Positions 44,601-52,747 of a stretch of 64,000 nucleotides of DNA are shown here, piece after piece. The translations under genes were made by a program, and so were the position numbers. The DNA is from Bog-473 sp963725895 (GTDB lineage: Bacteria > Actinomycetota > Acidimicrobiia > Acidimicrobiales > RAAP-2). The stretch is taken from the NCBI GenBank assembly GCA_963725895.1, contig CAVSAJ010000001.1, positions 2,418,001-2,482,000 on the forward strand. The letters run 5' to 3'. The notes under the pieces are model-generated. The model worked only from the letters and a program-made list of their open reading frames with translations, made no database searches and was not told where the DNA came from. Positions within the stretch are counted from its first letter, which is position 1. Each line of letters starts with the position of its first letter.

Positions 44601-45537
44601 CTACGCCGCGCCCGGCGTGCGCCGCCATCTGACCCAGGCGCCGGTTCCCAAGATTCCGATAACGGCCACCACCACGATGATCGGTACGGCTGGGTCACCT
44701 CCCGACCCTCCGCGTCGGCCTTGGTTCGTGAGCGCCAACTGGGCAGATGTTCGCGGTTGCCTCTCGCCGATGGACGTGGACGTCGTGGAGGAGGACGCCT
44801 CGCCGGCCGGTTGAGGCGCGCCCGATCCCCGCCCGTCCCCTGTCGTCACGGTCGATCCGGGCTGACTCGCCCCGCGGTTCGATGCCGTCGTCCCGGGCGC
44901 TGGCGTCTTTGCCCCTATGGGAGGCGTGTTCGGAGGGGAGGACGTTTCGGAGGCAGACGGGCCACGCGGTGGGAGGGACGGCAGATCCATCGCCACCCGG
45001 AACATCGGTGCTTGTCGTCGTGGTCGATGTCACGTGGTCACAAGCCTGAGCGAACGCCGCAGCCGGCTTCACCGACGGCTTCGTTGCCTCGGGGGAGTCC
45101 GGGCCCGGATCTTGGTAACGCCATCCCTCGACGTAGGGCTGTCCCGCCGTCACGGTGTGCTCCGCCGGACCCACGTCGGCGTAGGTCCACTCGTTGGTCG
45201 CGGGGTCGCCTTCCCAATATGACCAGTAGTAATAGAGGCCGTGTGACGCGCCGAGGCAGTTCTGAAGGCCATTGGCCGGGTAGCCGTTGATGGCGCATAC
45301 CAAGCCGGAGCTGTTCTGCGTGAAGGTGTCCCCCGCCGCGCTCAGGAGGTCCAGATCGCTCGAACCGACGGGGGCCGACGCGCCCTGGGGGACCGGTGCC
45401 GCGCCCGAGCCGTCGTCGATGACGATCCCGGCGCACACCTGACTGCTCGCGAACGCCGGCACGGCCGGTCCTACCGTGGCGACGAGTCCACCGGCAGCCA
45501 GGCCCAGCGTGACGATCAGACTTCGGCCGTTGTGCAT
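44601..45537 (-). pseudogene. SCO2322-like secreted membrane-anchored protein, broken by a +1 frameshift
   Basis: From ATG 45537 the first frame gives a signal peptide (TLGLAAGGLVATVGPAVPAF) and a domain with WSYWEGDPATNEWTYADVGP and VEGWRYQDPGPDSPEATKPS, which matches the actinobacterial SCO2322 family as I recall it. Near 45005-44940 the text turns into shifted, non-coding-like sequence. The frame one base further on continues with a Pro/Ser/Thr linker (PRGPSASETSSPPNTPPIGA) and ends in a membrane helix PAVPIIVVVAVIGILGTGAW plus RWRR tail, the anchor that the family should have. One extra base explains it. The protein follows the squalene-cyclase-like gene by eight bases and is controlled by the second cobalamin riboswitch. 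Confidence 0.75.
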
Positions 45538-45545
45538 CGCGCCGA

Positions 45546-46904
45546 TCAGCTCGCAGAACCCGCAGACGTCGTGATCGACAAGAAGGCCCAGCCGACGTTG
45601 TCATGTTGCGGCTGCGACATCGTCTTGGTGTCGGTGACCTCGACGACAAAGGTCGACGTGCCCGAAGCCGTCGGTATCCCGGAGATCTTGCCCGAGCTGT
45701 GCAGCGTGAGCCCGGCGGGCAGAGTCCCAAAGCCCTTGGCCAACGACCATGTGTACGGCGCGTTTCCACCGCTCGCCGCGAGCGTGACTTTGTAGTGCTG
45801 TCCAACGGTTCCTGCGGGCAGCGACGACGTCGTCACGAAGAGATTGAAGGGAAAGAGGACCCCGGCGACCGCAGGAACCGCCTGGTAGGTGGCGATGACG
45901 TTCGGCCCGCTGATGCCCGGGAAGGTGAAAGACCCCGCATTCTCGCCTGAGGTCGTCTGAAACGACTCCAATACCGAAACTGGGTTCGCGTTCTGGATGA
46001 ACGGTGACTGTGAAGGCGAGTCCCCGAGCGCCAGGATGGCCTGGACGACCAGCGCCGTCGAGTCGGGGTCCGTCGACCCCGGCGCGCTGGCGGTGTTCGG
46101 CTCGTATCCCCAACCACCATCGCCGTCTTGGGCGTTGACGAGAAACGCGCCGGCCTTGGCGTTGGCGGAACCGCCAAGGTCGCCCTGCGCGGAGAGCCCG
46201 TCAATGGCCAGTGAGGTCGAGTTGGTGTCGGGCCCTTCGAAATCGGCCGGCGAACCGTTGCACGGGTTGCTCGCCGATTCGTAGCTCGTCCAGCCGCCGT
46301 CGGCGCACTGCTGGCCGAGCAGCCACGATTCGGCGCTCTTGATCGAGGAACCGTGCGTCTCGCCCACCGCGGCAAGGGCAGCCAAGGCAAGGCCCTGGTT
46401 GTACACGCCGGCGTCAAAGTCTCTTACTTGCGATTTTGTTCCGAACAGTCCTGCGTTCTTTCCTGAGGTTTGCTCTGTCGCCAAAAGGCGGCTGACGAGA
46501 TCGGTTCCCCCGAACGACGTCGGATCGACACCCGAGGCGTGTGCGTCGAGGATCAGGAGCGCAAGCTGGCCAGGTCCGTCTGCCCCGTCTTGTGTGACGT
46601 AGGCGTCCACGTTGTCCTCCATGTAGGAGAGCGCGGTCGCGGCACGGCTCGGGTCGACGTTCGCACTGGCCAGGGCCAAGATGCTGTTTGCCGTTGCCGA
46701 CAGGTCGGCCCTCCCCGGATCGGATTGCGAGGGGATGTAGCCCTTCGACGTGAATTGACCGGCGAGCCACGTCGCACCTGCCTGAGCAGACACGGGTTGG
46801 GGCAGACGCGGCGTCGCGGCATCTGCTGGTGCCTGTGACACGACAAGGGCAATGATCGTGCATGCCGCGAGGGCTGCGGGTGTCAGGATTCGGCGGAACC
46901 TCAT
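45546..46904 (-). CDS. Secreted squalene-cyclase/prenyltransferase-repeat protein with Ig-like domain, B12-regulated
   Basis: 452 residues from ATG 46904 (GGAG ten bases before). Signal peptide 1-31 (AACTIIALVVSQAPADAATP). Residues about 40-330 are alpha/alpha-toroid repeats with QW-like motifs: LGQQCADGGWTSY and VNAQDGDGGWGYEP, plus helices ATANSILALAS, GLALAALAAVG and STALVVQAILALG. Residues about 365-445 form a He_PIG-type Ig domain (GNAPYTWSLAKGFGTLPAGL). The cyclase catalytic DxDD is absent, so a binding rather than cyclase role is likely. It is the first gene after cobalamin riboswitch 2. The alpha-toroid fold is shared with animal intrinsic factor/transcobalamin. B12 binding is my inference. 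Confidence 0.85.
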   Translation of the reverse strand: MRFRRILTPAALAACTIIALVVSQAPADAATPRLPQPVSAQAGATWLAGQFTSKGYIPSQSDPGRADLSATANSILALASANVDPSRAATALSYMEDNVDAYVTQDGADGPGQLALLILDAHASGVDPTSFGGTDLVSRLLATEQTSGKNAGLFGTKSQVRDFDAGVYNQGLALAALAAVGETHGSSIKSAESWLLGQQCADGGWTSYESASNPCNGSPADFEGPDTNSTSLAIDGLSAQGDLGGSANAKAGAFLVNAQDGDGGWGYEPNTASAPGSTDPDSTALVVQAILALGDSPSQSPFIQNANPVSVLESFQTTSGENAGSFTFPGISGPNVIATYQAVPAVAGVLFPFNLFVTTSSLPAGTVGQHYKVTLAASGGNAPYTWSLAKGFGTLPAGLTLHSSGKISGIPTASGTSTFVVEVTDTKTMSQPQHDNVGWAFLSITTSAGSAS

Positions 46905-47010
46905 TGGGACGACTCCAATTTCCGGGGCATGAACCCGAAAGGCCCGGTCGTCCAAATACCGGATACCACCCGGATCCTTGCCGCATGTCTCGACGGATAG
47001 GGACCCACTT

Positions 47011-47127
47011 CCAGTAGCTCAGCGGCATTCCGACTCGTGGCGAACGACCTGTTCGACCACCTACGGCTGCGGACCAGCGCCGGACTTCGACCGGCTTCCC
47101 CGCTGACTACCTGTTACTGCTACTTGG
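47011..47127 (-). promoter_or_regulatory. Cobalamin riboswitch 2, upstream of the squalene-cyclase-like gene
   Basis: On the minus strand the order is GCGGGGAAGCCGGTCGAAGT, CGCTGGTCCGCAGCCGTAGG, and a B12-box GAGTCGGAATGCCGCTGAG, the same core as riboswitch 1. A P1 stem CCAAGTAGC (47127-47119) / GCTACTGG (47018-47011) closes it with one bulge. It lies 107 bp before the ATG at 46904. The downstream leader carries CCGGGC.../GCCCCGG pairing and GGAG near the start, so control could be by termination or by start-site sequestration. Confidence 0.88.
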
Positions 47128-47280
47128 AACGTAACACACGTCTCTCATCGCGAGACAAGAAGGTCAGCCGGATTCAGCGACGAAACGCTTACCCCTAAAG
47201 GGCGAGAAAAGGAGTAGATCAGATCCGACCGGTACCTCGGCGCGCTGCGGGAGAGCGTTGCCAGCCCGATCCGCTCGTGC

Positions 47281-47613
47281 TCATCGGGTGGGGCTCGGAC
47301 GAGCTCCGCCAGTTGGAACCAGGTCGTTCAGCGGGAGGGAGGGCGGAGTCGGGTGCGAGCCAGACCCCGTCGCTGACGTCGATGTGGTCGTCGATTTGGA
47401 CGTGGACGTTGAGGTGGACGTGGACGAGGACGAGGACGAGGACGGCTTGGTCGTTGTGGTGGAGCGCAACGCCGACGAGGACGGGACCGAGGTTGAAGAA
47501 CCCTGTGATGTGCGCGGAGGGGCGGTAGGCCCAGACGAGCACCCTGTCATCGCAACCGACGCCGTGACCACCAACGGGCCAATCAAGGCCGCCCGCCTCC
47601 ACCAACTCCTCAT
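47281..47613 (-). CDS. Ser/Thr-rich lipoprotein
   Basis: 110 residues from ATG 47613. A signal peptide (RRAALIGPLVVTASVAMTGC) has a lipobox MTGC at about 24-27, so it should be lipid-anchored outside the cell. The rest is a low-complexity Ser/Thr tract followed by a short Pro-rich end (TPPSLPLNDLVPTGG). No globular domain remains, so it is either a small surface filler protein or the N-terminal part of a larger gene that has lost its domain. It lies just upstream of riboswitch 2 on the same strand, without coupling. Confidence 0.6.
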   Translation of the reverse strand: MRSWWRRAALIGPLVVTASVAMTGCSSGPTAPPRTSQGSSTSVPSSSALRSTTTTKPSSSSSSSTSTSTSTSKSTTTSTSATGSGSHPTPPSLPLNDLVPTGGARPSPTR

Positions 47614-48025
47614 CACGACAGCTTCACTCCTCTGCGACACCCCTGCGCTTCTGCGGATTCGGAGGGCTCGGTTGGCTGTTCCCCGACCTGGGCGGGTCGA
47701 GAGGACCAAGCTCCGCCCACCTCTCTGACCACCCCGTAACGCCATGCCGCCTTCCCATCTCCTGCTGTCGGCCCCATCAGCGAAGGGGACTACGTACCTG
47801 GCCACAGCCCTGCGCGTCGTCGAGTTCACCTTCCGGTCACACGATTTCGATTGGGCCATGCAGCGTGGCGGACCTGATGCTAGCTTCTCGTCCGCCTGAG
47901 GGGAGGGCGATGATCTTGGCGAGCAGGAGTTGGCGAGCGCTGCTTTGGCGGTGCATCGAGAACGGTCCGATCGACCCCAGCATCACGTCCTGGCCGACAT
48001 CCATCAAGCAAAAGTGGGGAAACCA
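47614..48025. other. Intergenic stretch between divergent genes
   Basis: No gene recognised. It must contain divergent promoters for the lipoprotein and the beta-helix protein. No palindrome or riboswitch core stands out. Confidence 0.5.
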
Positions 48026-49906
48026 ATGAAAATGAGAATGCGCATTCCGCTCGCGGTCTGGGCGGTGGCCGTGGTGAGCCTGGTGGCAGGATTCCTGGCC
48101 ATCACGCCTCAAGTCGCCTCTGCTGCGCCGAACGCGTGGTACGTGACGACGACCGGCACCGACAACAACAATACGTGCGCGAACCAGGCACGTCCGTGTG
48201 CGACCATCAGCCACGCGTTGATCGAACAGGGGCTCAGCAATTCGACGGGCACCATCCATGTCGCCGCTGGCACCTACAACGAGCAGCTGAGCATCACGAA
48301 CGCCAACGACAAGGTCAAGCTCGTGGGTGCCGGCGCTGGCACCATCGTCCAGCCCCCCGCGGGCACGTTGTCTAGCGACATGGACACCGACAGCGGTAAC
48401 CCGCAGTTCTACGTGATCTCCGTGGCACCGGCAACGCACGGCGTCAAGATCGAAGACCTGAGCGTCAACGGGCTGACCGCCTCCAGCTACCTGGACAGCG
48501 ACGGTGACGGCTGCTCCCAGGACTTTGTGGGCATCTACATGTACGAATCCTCTGGCACGATCAAGAACGTGTCGGTCACCGGCATCGACATGCCGCCCGA
48601 CCTCTACGGCTGCCAGGGCGGTCAGGGCATCTACGCCAACAGCGGAGCGACGCCGACCACGGTCAACGTCACCAACGCCTCGTTGCTCTCCCCCGCCCCG
48701 ACTGTCACGACCAAGGCCGACCTGCCGGCCGGCACCTACAACGATGACCAGCTGGCCACCACGAAGCTGCCTGCCGGCTTCAGTTCCGGTCCGGTCCTTG
48801 TGAACGGAACCGAGATGCAGGCCGCTAGGGACTCGAACAAGGTGCTGTTCGTCACCGGCACCACCACCGTCGACTCGCCGTCGGGGTCAACGGTCCGCTT
48901 CGACCCCTACACCCCTGCCTACGACAAGAACGGCATCACCTGCGACGACAACAACACCACTTGCAACATCACGGGTGGCTCCGTTCAGGGCGAGGGTCCG
49001 ACCAACGGCATTGCCCAGAACGGCATCCAGGACTTCGGTGCTGCAAACGTCACGGTCAATGGGACCACCGTCTCTGACGACAGTTACGCAGGCGGCGGCG
49101 GCCCGGGGAACGCAGCCAGCGGCATCCTCGTCCTCAACGCCGGGACGGTGAATGTCGAGAACGCCAATGTGTCCAACAGCGACGTGAACATCTACGCCGG
49201 CGAGATCCCCGCATACGGGCTCGTGGCGACGCCGGGTACCTGGACCATCCAGAACAACACCGTGTCGGGCGCCACCTCAACGGGCGCATCGGCTGGCGAA
49301 GATGGCTACGGCGAGGGCATCCAGGTCGACAGCACGACCAACAACGTCCAGGTCGAGGGGAACACCGTCTCGAACAGCGCGCAGGCGAACGTGCTGTTGA
49401 CCGGCGTCACCGGCGCCACAATCGGTCACCAGGGCGGCGGCGGCTCGGGCAACACCCTCACCGGTACCTTCTTCCAAACCTTTAGCGAGGCAGCAGGAAT
49501 GGTGGTGGGCGGCCCGGGTTCGGCGTGCGAGAGCACGCCGCCGTGCAACCCCGGCGATCCCGGCTACGGCAGCACCGGCAACACGATCATCGACAACACG
49601 CTGACCGACAACGCGGCGGGCATCGTGGTCGAAGGTACCTACGCGCCGCAACTGTTCGGTGGGTCCAATCCGTACGCGGCGTTTAGCAACACCTTCGGTG
49701 GGAACCAGATCAGCGAGAGCGAGATCAACGCCGTTGACTTCAGCGGGTTCTATAACAACGGCGGCATGGACCAGCCCCCGTCGCAGGTGATCCTGAACCA
49801 GTGGGGCCCCAACGACCCCGTCATGGGTCAACCAGTTCCCGACAACAGCTGCGATCCCGTTCCGGGCGGAAATGGCGTGACGGGAGCGAACATCTACGCC
49901 TGCTAA
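48026..49906 (+). CDS. Secreted right-handed beta-helix protein
   Basis: 626 residues from ATG 48026 (GGGGA site). Signal peptide 1-34 (AVAVVSLVAGFLAITPQVAS). Mature part starts with YVTTTGTDNNNTCANQARPC, the DUF1565 entry of pectate-lyase-like beta-helix proteins, followed by AGTYNEQLSITNAN. Many short turns with Asn/Val/Thr ladders (NVTNASLL, NVENANVSNSDVNIYAG, NNTVSGATSTGA, GNTVSNSAQANVLL) form the helix coils. Few Cys. No catalytic Lys/Arg set typical for a lyase is evident, so it may be a carbohydrate-binding or surface protein. Followed by a strong hairpin terminator. Confidence 0.85.
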   Translation: MKMRMRIPLAVWAVAVVSLVAGFLAITPQVASAAPNAWYVTTTGTDNNNTCANQARPCATISHALIEQGLSNSTGTIHVAAGTYNEQLSITNANDKVKLVGAGAGTIVQPPAGTLSSDMDTDSGNPQFYVISVAPATHGVKIEDLSVNGLTASSYLDSDGDGCSQDFVGIYMYESSGTIKNVSVTGIDMPPDLYGCQGGQGIYANSGATPTTVNVTNASLLSPAPTVTTKADLPAGTYNDDQLATTKLPAGFSSGPVLVNGTEMQAARDSNKVLFVTGTTTVDSPSGSTVRFDPYTPAYDKNGITCDDNNTTCNITGGSVQGEGPTNGIAQNGIQDFGAANVTVNGTTVSDDSYAGGGGPGNAASGILVLNAGTVNVENANVSNSDVNIYAGEIPAYGLVATPGTWTIQNNTVSGATSTGASAGEDGYGEGIQVDSTTNNVQVEGNTVSNSAQANVLLTGVTGATIGHQGGGGSGNTLTGTFFQTFSEAAGMVVGGPGSACESTPPCNPGDPGYGSTGNTIIDNTLTDNAAGIVVEGTYAPQLFGGSNPYAAFSNTFGGNQISESEINAVDFSGFYNNGGMDQPPSQVILNQWGPNDPVMGQPVPDNSCDPVPGGNGVTGANIYAC

Positions 49907-49951
49907 GTACACCTGGAGGGTGAGATCCTCTTCAGAGAGGACGCCTCATGG

Positions 49952-49983
49952 AAGGGGCGGGACCGACTTCGGTCCCGCCCCTT
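49952..49983 (+). terminator. Strong GC hairpin terminator after the beta-helix gene
   Basis: AAGGGGCGGGACC-GACTTC-GGTCCCGCCCCTT: a perfect 13-bp stem with a six-base loop, 45 bp after the stop. No T-tract follows. It probably acts as an intrinsic-type terminator for high-GC hosts. Confidence 0.85.
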
Positions 49984-50021
49984 CGCTATCGGTGGGAAGC
50001 CACGGGCGAAGGCCCAGGCGC

Positions 50022-50072
50022 CGCCCTCAGAGGAGGCTTCGGGCACTCGGAGCAGGTTTGCTCCTGAGGGCG
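50022..50072 (+). other. Long hairpin in the leader of the next secreted-protein gene
   Basis: CGCCCTCAG (50022-50030) pairs perfectly with CTGAGGGCG (50064-50072), and inside it GGAGCA/TGCTCC forms a second hairpin. With the preceding terminator, it suggests a structured 5' region, but I do not recognise a known riboswitch class. Confidence 0.4.
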
Positions 50073-50227
50073 AGGACTACCTCTCGCACGTGTCCGCATG
50101 GGTTTGACCGCCTGAAACCTGGGTAGAGACACCGCGGTGGCCTATGGGCCGCCGATCTCAACCCTGCGGGAGTCGGAGGGGGAACGGCCCTACCACCGGA
50201 GACCGCACGACCAGATAGGAGTCTCCG

Positions 50228-51178
50228 ATGTTCCGCCACCGGCTCGCTTGCACCCTTGGTGTCTCCCTGCTGCTCGCATCAACGCTGACCCTCGTCTCGG
50301 TCGGGACGGCAGCGCCTTCCGAAGCCGCGACCTCGGGGCCGTCCTGCACCTTCAACGGATCCCACCTGCCGATCATCCAGAACGTCACCACCGGGACGGT
50401 GATCGACATCAGCTGTACGGGATTGCCCGCCCTCCATCCCTATCTCCTCGCCGAAGCCAGCCTCCTCGCCGGCATCGACCCCGCGGCAAAGGCCGCCCTG
50501 TCCGGCGGCGCAGCCGGCATCGCGACGCTCTCGGGACTTCTGGGTGCATTGGATGCGCTGAAGGAGATCAACATGGCCGCCTTGGCCTTCCCGATCTCCG
50601 ACCTCAACGGCGACCTCAACTACGACTGGACCGTTCCCAGCTCGCAGCCGTTGGATCCCAATGCCAGCTGTCCACCGTCGGCCGAAGAGTTCAACTCGGG
50701 TCTGATCGGGTGTGCACTCGCGATGATCGACCTCTCGAGCTTCACCCCTGTCGGTGCCGGCAGCGCCGTGATGCAGTGGAAGGGAGAGAACCTGTTCCCG
50801 GCGCAGCCGACCTTGGCCCTGTCGAAGAGCAAGGCGAAGCCCGGGGCGACAGTGACGGTCTCTGACGCGCCCGGCCACACCAGCTACTGGTGGTTGTCGA
50901 CCCTGTCGGCACTCGAGGGCTTGCTCGGCGGCAGTGCCAGCGCGCCGGCCGTGACCGTCTCCTACGGGGGCCTCGGAGGCGTGAAGGTGGCCTCCGACGC
51001 CACTGTCACGGCCGCGTCGTACGTCAATGGGGTCTACACGGCGCCTGTCCTCTCAGGCAGCTTCACCGTCCCCCAACCGCAAGCGGGACTTTTCAAGGAG
51101 ATCACCGTCGAGCAGAGCGTGACCCTCTTCGGCTTCGCACTTGGGACGACGGCCACGGCGCCCTTCAAGATCAAGTAG
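50228..51178 (+). CDS. Secreted protein of unknown function
   Basis: 316 residues from ATG 50228 (AGGAG seven bases before). Signal peptide 1-34 (LGVSLLLASTLTLVSVGTAA, then SEAAT). A Cys pair in PSCTFNGS and DISCTGLP may form a disulfide, and another in ASCPPSAEEF and IGCALAM. The middle (LLAEASLLAGIDPAAKAALS) is helical; the C-terminal half is strand-rich (ATVTVSDAPGHTSYWWLSTL). No family recognised. Exported, probably surface or wall associated. Single gene. Confidence 0.65.
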   Translation: MFRHRLACTLGVSLLLASTLTLVSVGTAAPSEAATSGPSCTFNGSHLPIIQNVTTGTVIDISCTGLPALHPYLLAEASLLAGIDPAAKAALSGGAAGIATLSGLLGALDALKEINMAALAFPISDLNGDLNYDWTVPSSQPLDPNASCPPSAEEFNSGLIGCALAMIDLSSFTPVGAGSAVMQWKGENLFPAQPTLALSKSKAKPGATVTVSDAPGHTSYWWLSTLSALEGLLGGSASAPAVTVSYGGLGGVKVASDATVTAASYVNGVYTAPVLSGSFTVPQPQAGLFKEITVEQSVTLFGFALGTTATAPFKIK

Positions 51179-51299
51179 GTCTGAAGCGCTTCGCCCGCCG
51201 TGGTGCGGCTTGGCGAGGCGTCCGTGCGCGCCGCGCGGCGTGGCCGGTACCACCTGCTGGCCTCCACAGGCAGGAACGACGACAGCCGGCACCGGCATA

Positions 51300-52315
51300 G
51301 ACCGGTGCCGGCCACGTCAACCCACAAGGAACCGGCTCGAAGGCGACGATGCCTTCGCCACCGACTGCATCGGGAACGTCCACCGAACCGAGGGGTGTCA
51401 AGTTGCGCCCCAGACCGACCTCGAACTCTTCCACGATGCCCATCCCGCCGGTCTGCACGTAGAGATACTGCCCGCGGACGTCGCCGCGTCGACCACACCC
51501 GAATCAGTGCGGGTCGCGCCGAGCAGTGTGAGCTCGCTCGAAGGCTGCTCTTGCAACTCGCTGGCGTTGGCACTCCCGGCGTTGGAGGCATAGAACGAAC
51601 CTTGTGCCGTGGTCGACCCCAGCAGGTCGCGCACTGACCGGTCGCGACGGTGTCGATTGCACCGAGGATGCCGTTCGGCGCCACGGTGAAGGTCGACAAG
51701 GCGTTCGTGCCGGCGTCGGCGACCACGAGGCGCTGGGCGGCGTCGAAGCTCACGGCGAAGGGGACGGCGCCCGGCTCTGCATTCACGACCGGAGCGGATG
51801 AGAAGTACCCGAACGGCCCAACGTGGAACACATCGATGTCGCTCCCACTCTGCTTCGTCGTCACCACGAGCTGGCTACCGTCTGGCGAGAACGCAACCTG
51901 TCCCGGCGTGGTGACGTACTGCGTGGCGCCGCCTGGCACCGTAAATCCGAGCGATCGGAACGATCCAGGTAGTTGGTAGAGCCGGCCGAAGAATGAGACG
52001 TAGCCCTGAACACTCGCGCTGAGCGCGTTCAAGACGTAGACGGAGTTGCCGTGCAGCGCAACGCTGACCGGGAAGGAACCGCCAGATGGCAGCACCTGGC
52101 GCAGCGCGAGCTGGCCGCCGCGCACCGAGAACACCGAGACCGTGTCGCTTCTGACAATTGACCGGATGGTGCATGCCGTGGAGCGCGTCATATGCGAGCG
52201 GACCCCAGGAGGGGGTGACGTAAGTACCGGCAACCACCGAGGTGCCGTCGTCTTTACGGTGCCACGCGACGATCCGGTTGCCAGCCGGGTTGTCGGCCTG
52301 GACGAACAAGCATGG
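51300..52315 (-). pseudogene. Decayed lactonase-like beta-propeller gene (several frameshifts)
   Basis: Propeller text is found in at least four segments in different minus-strand frames: FVQADNPAGNRIVAWHRKDD (about 52310-52240), then FSVRGGQLALRQVLPSGGSF through QVAFSPDGSQLVVTTKQSGS and FAVSFDAAQRLVVADAGTNA (about 52140-51650), then SFYASNAGSANASELQEQPS and LGATRTDSGVVDAATSAG (about 51600-51480), and finally MGIVEEFEVGLGRNLTPLGS (about 51450-51390). In order these make a protein of the 6-phosphogluconolactonase/YncE-like propeller family. No signal peptide end can be reconstructed. The gene is inactive as read. Confidence 0.75.
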
Positions 52316-52370
52316 TCTCTCCGACTGCGAAGAGGGGCGCGTACGGCGGCAGGGTCTGCTCCGGCCGGCG

Positions 52371-52620
52371 CGCGCTGACGGAGCTGCCGCCGCGTCAACG
52401 CCAGGTCGTACTGCTCCGCGATGTCGAGGGACTCTCCCGGCGACGAGGCGTGTGACGTACTCGGCATCACGAGCTCGTGACCGGATACCTGGAGGGCACG
52501 CCCTCTCGCCGGCAGCGGCGACGGCTTGAGGCCCACGTGAAGGCATGTGCGAACTGCTCGAAGTATCTCGACCAGATCCGGATCACCATCGGACTCAGCG
52601 GAGCCATCGGCGCTGGCGCG
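52371..52620 (+). pseudogene. Fused remnant of an ECF sigma factor (region 4) and its zf-HC2 anti-sigma factor
   Basis: From 52371 the plus strand reads ALTELPPRQRQVVLLRDVEG, the start of sigma region 4, then after a one-base shift GDEACDVLGIT, the recognition helix start. It then jumps directly into ELVTGYLEGTPSRRQRRRLE and AHVKACANCSKYLDQIRITI, the zinc-binding anti-sigma (zf-HC2) core with CxxC. The end of region 4 and the N-terminus of the anti-sigma factor are missing, so a deletion fused two adjacent genes. No start codon or intact sigma region 2 is left. Confidence 0.65.
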
Positions 52621-52747
52621 ACGGCTGAAGCCGAGAACCGACGACCCCGCGCTATCGGTGGGCGACCTCGGTCGTCACTCGGTCGTCAGTGGAGGCCCAC
52701 CGGGGCCAGCGTGCTCAACTGACGCCTCGGACACCCTGCGTCGCTGG

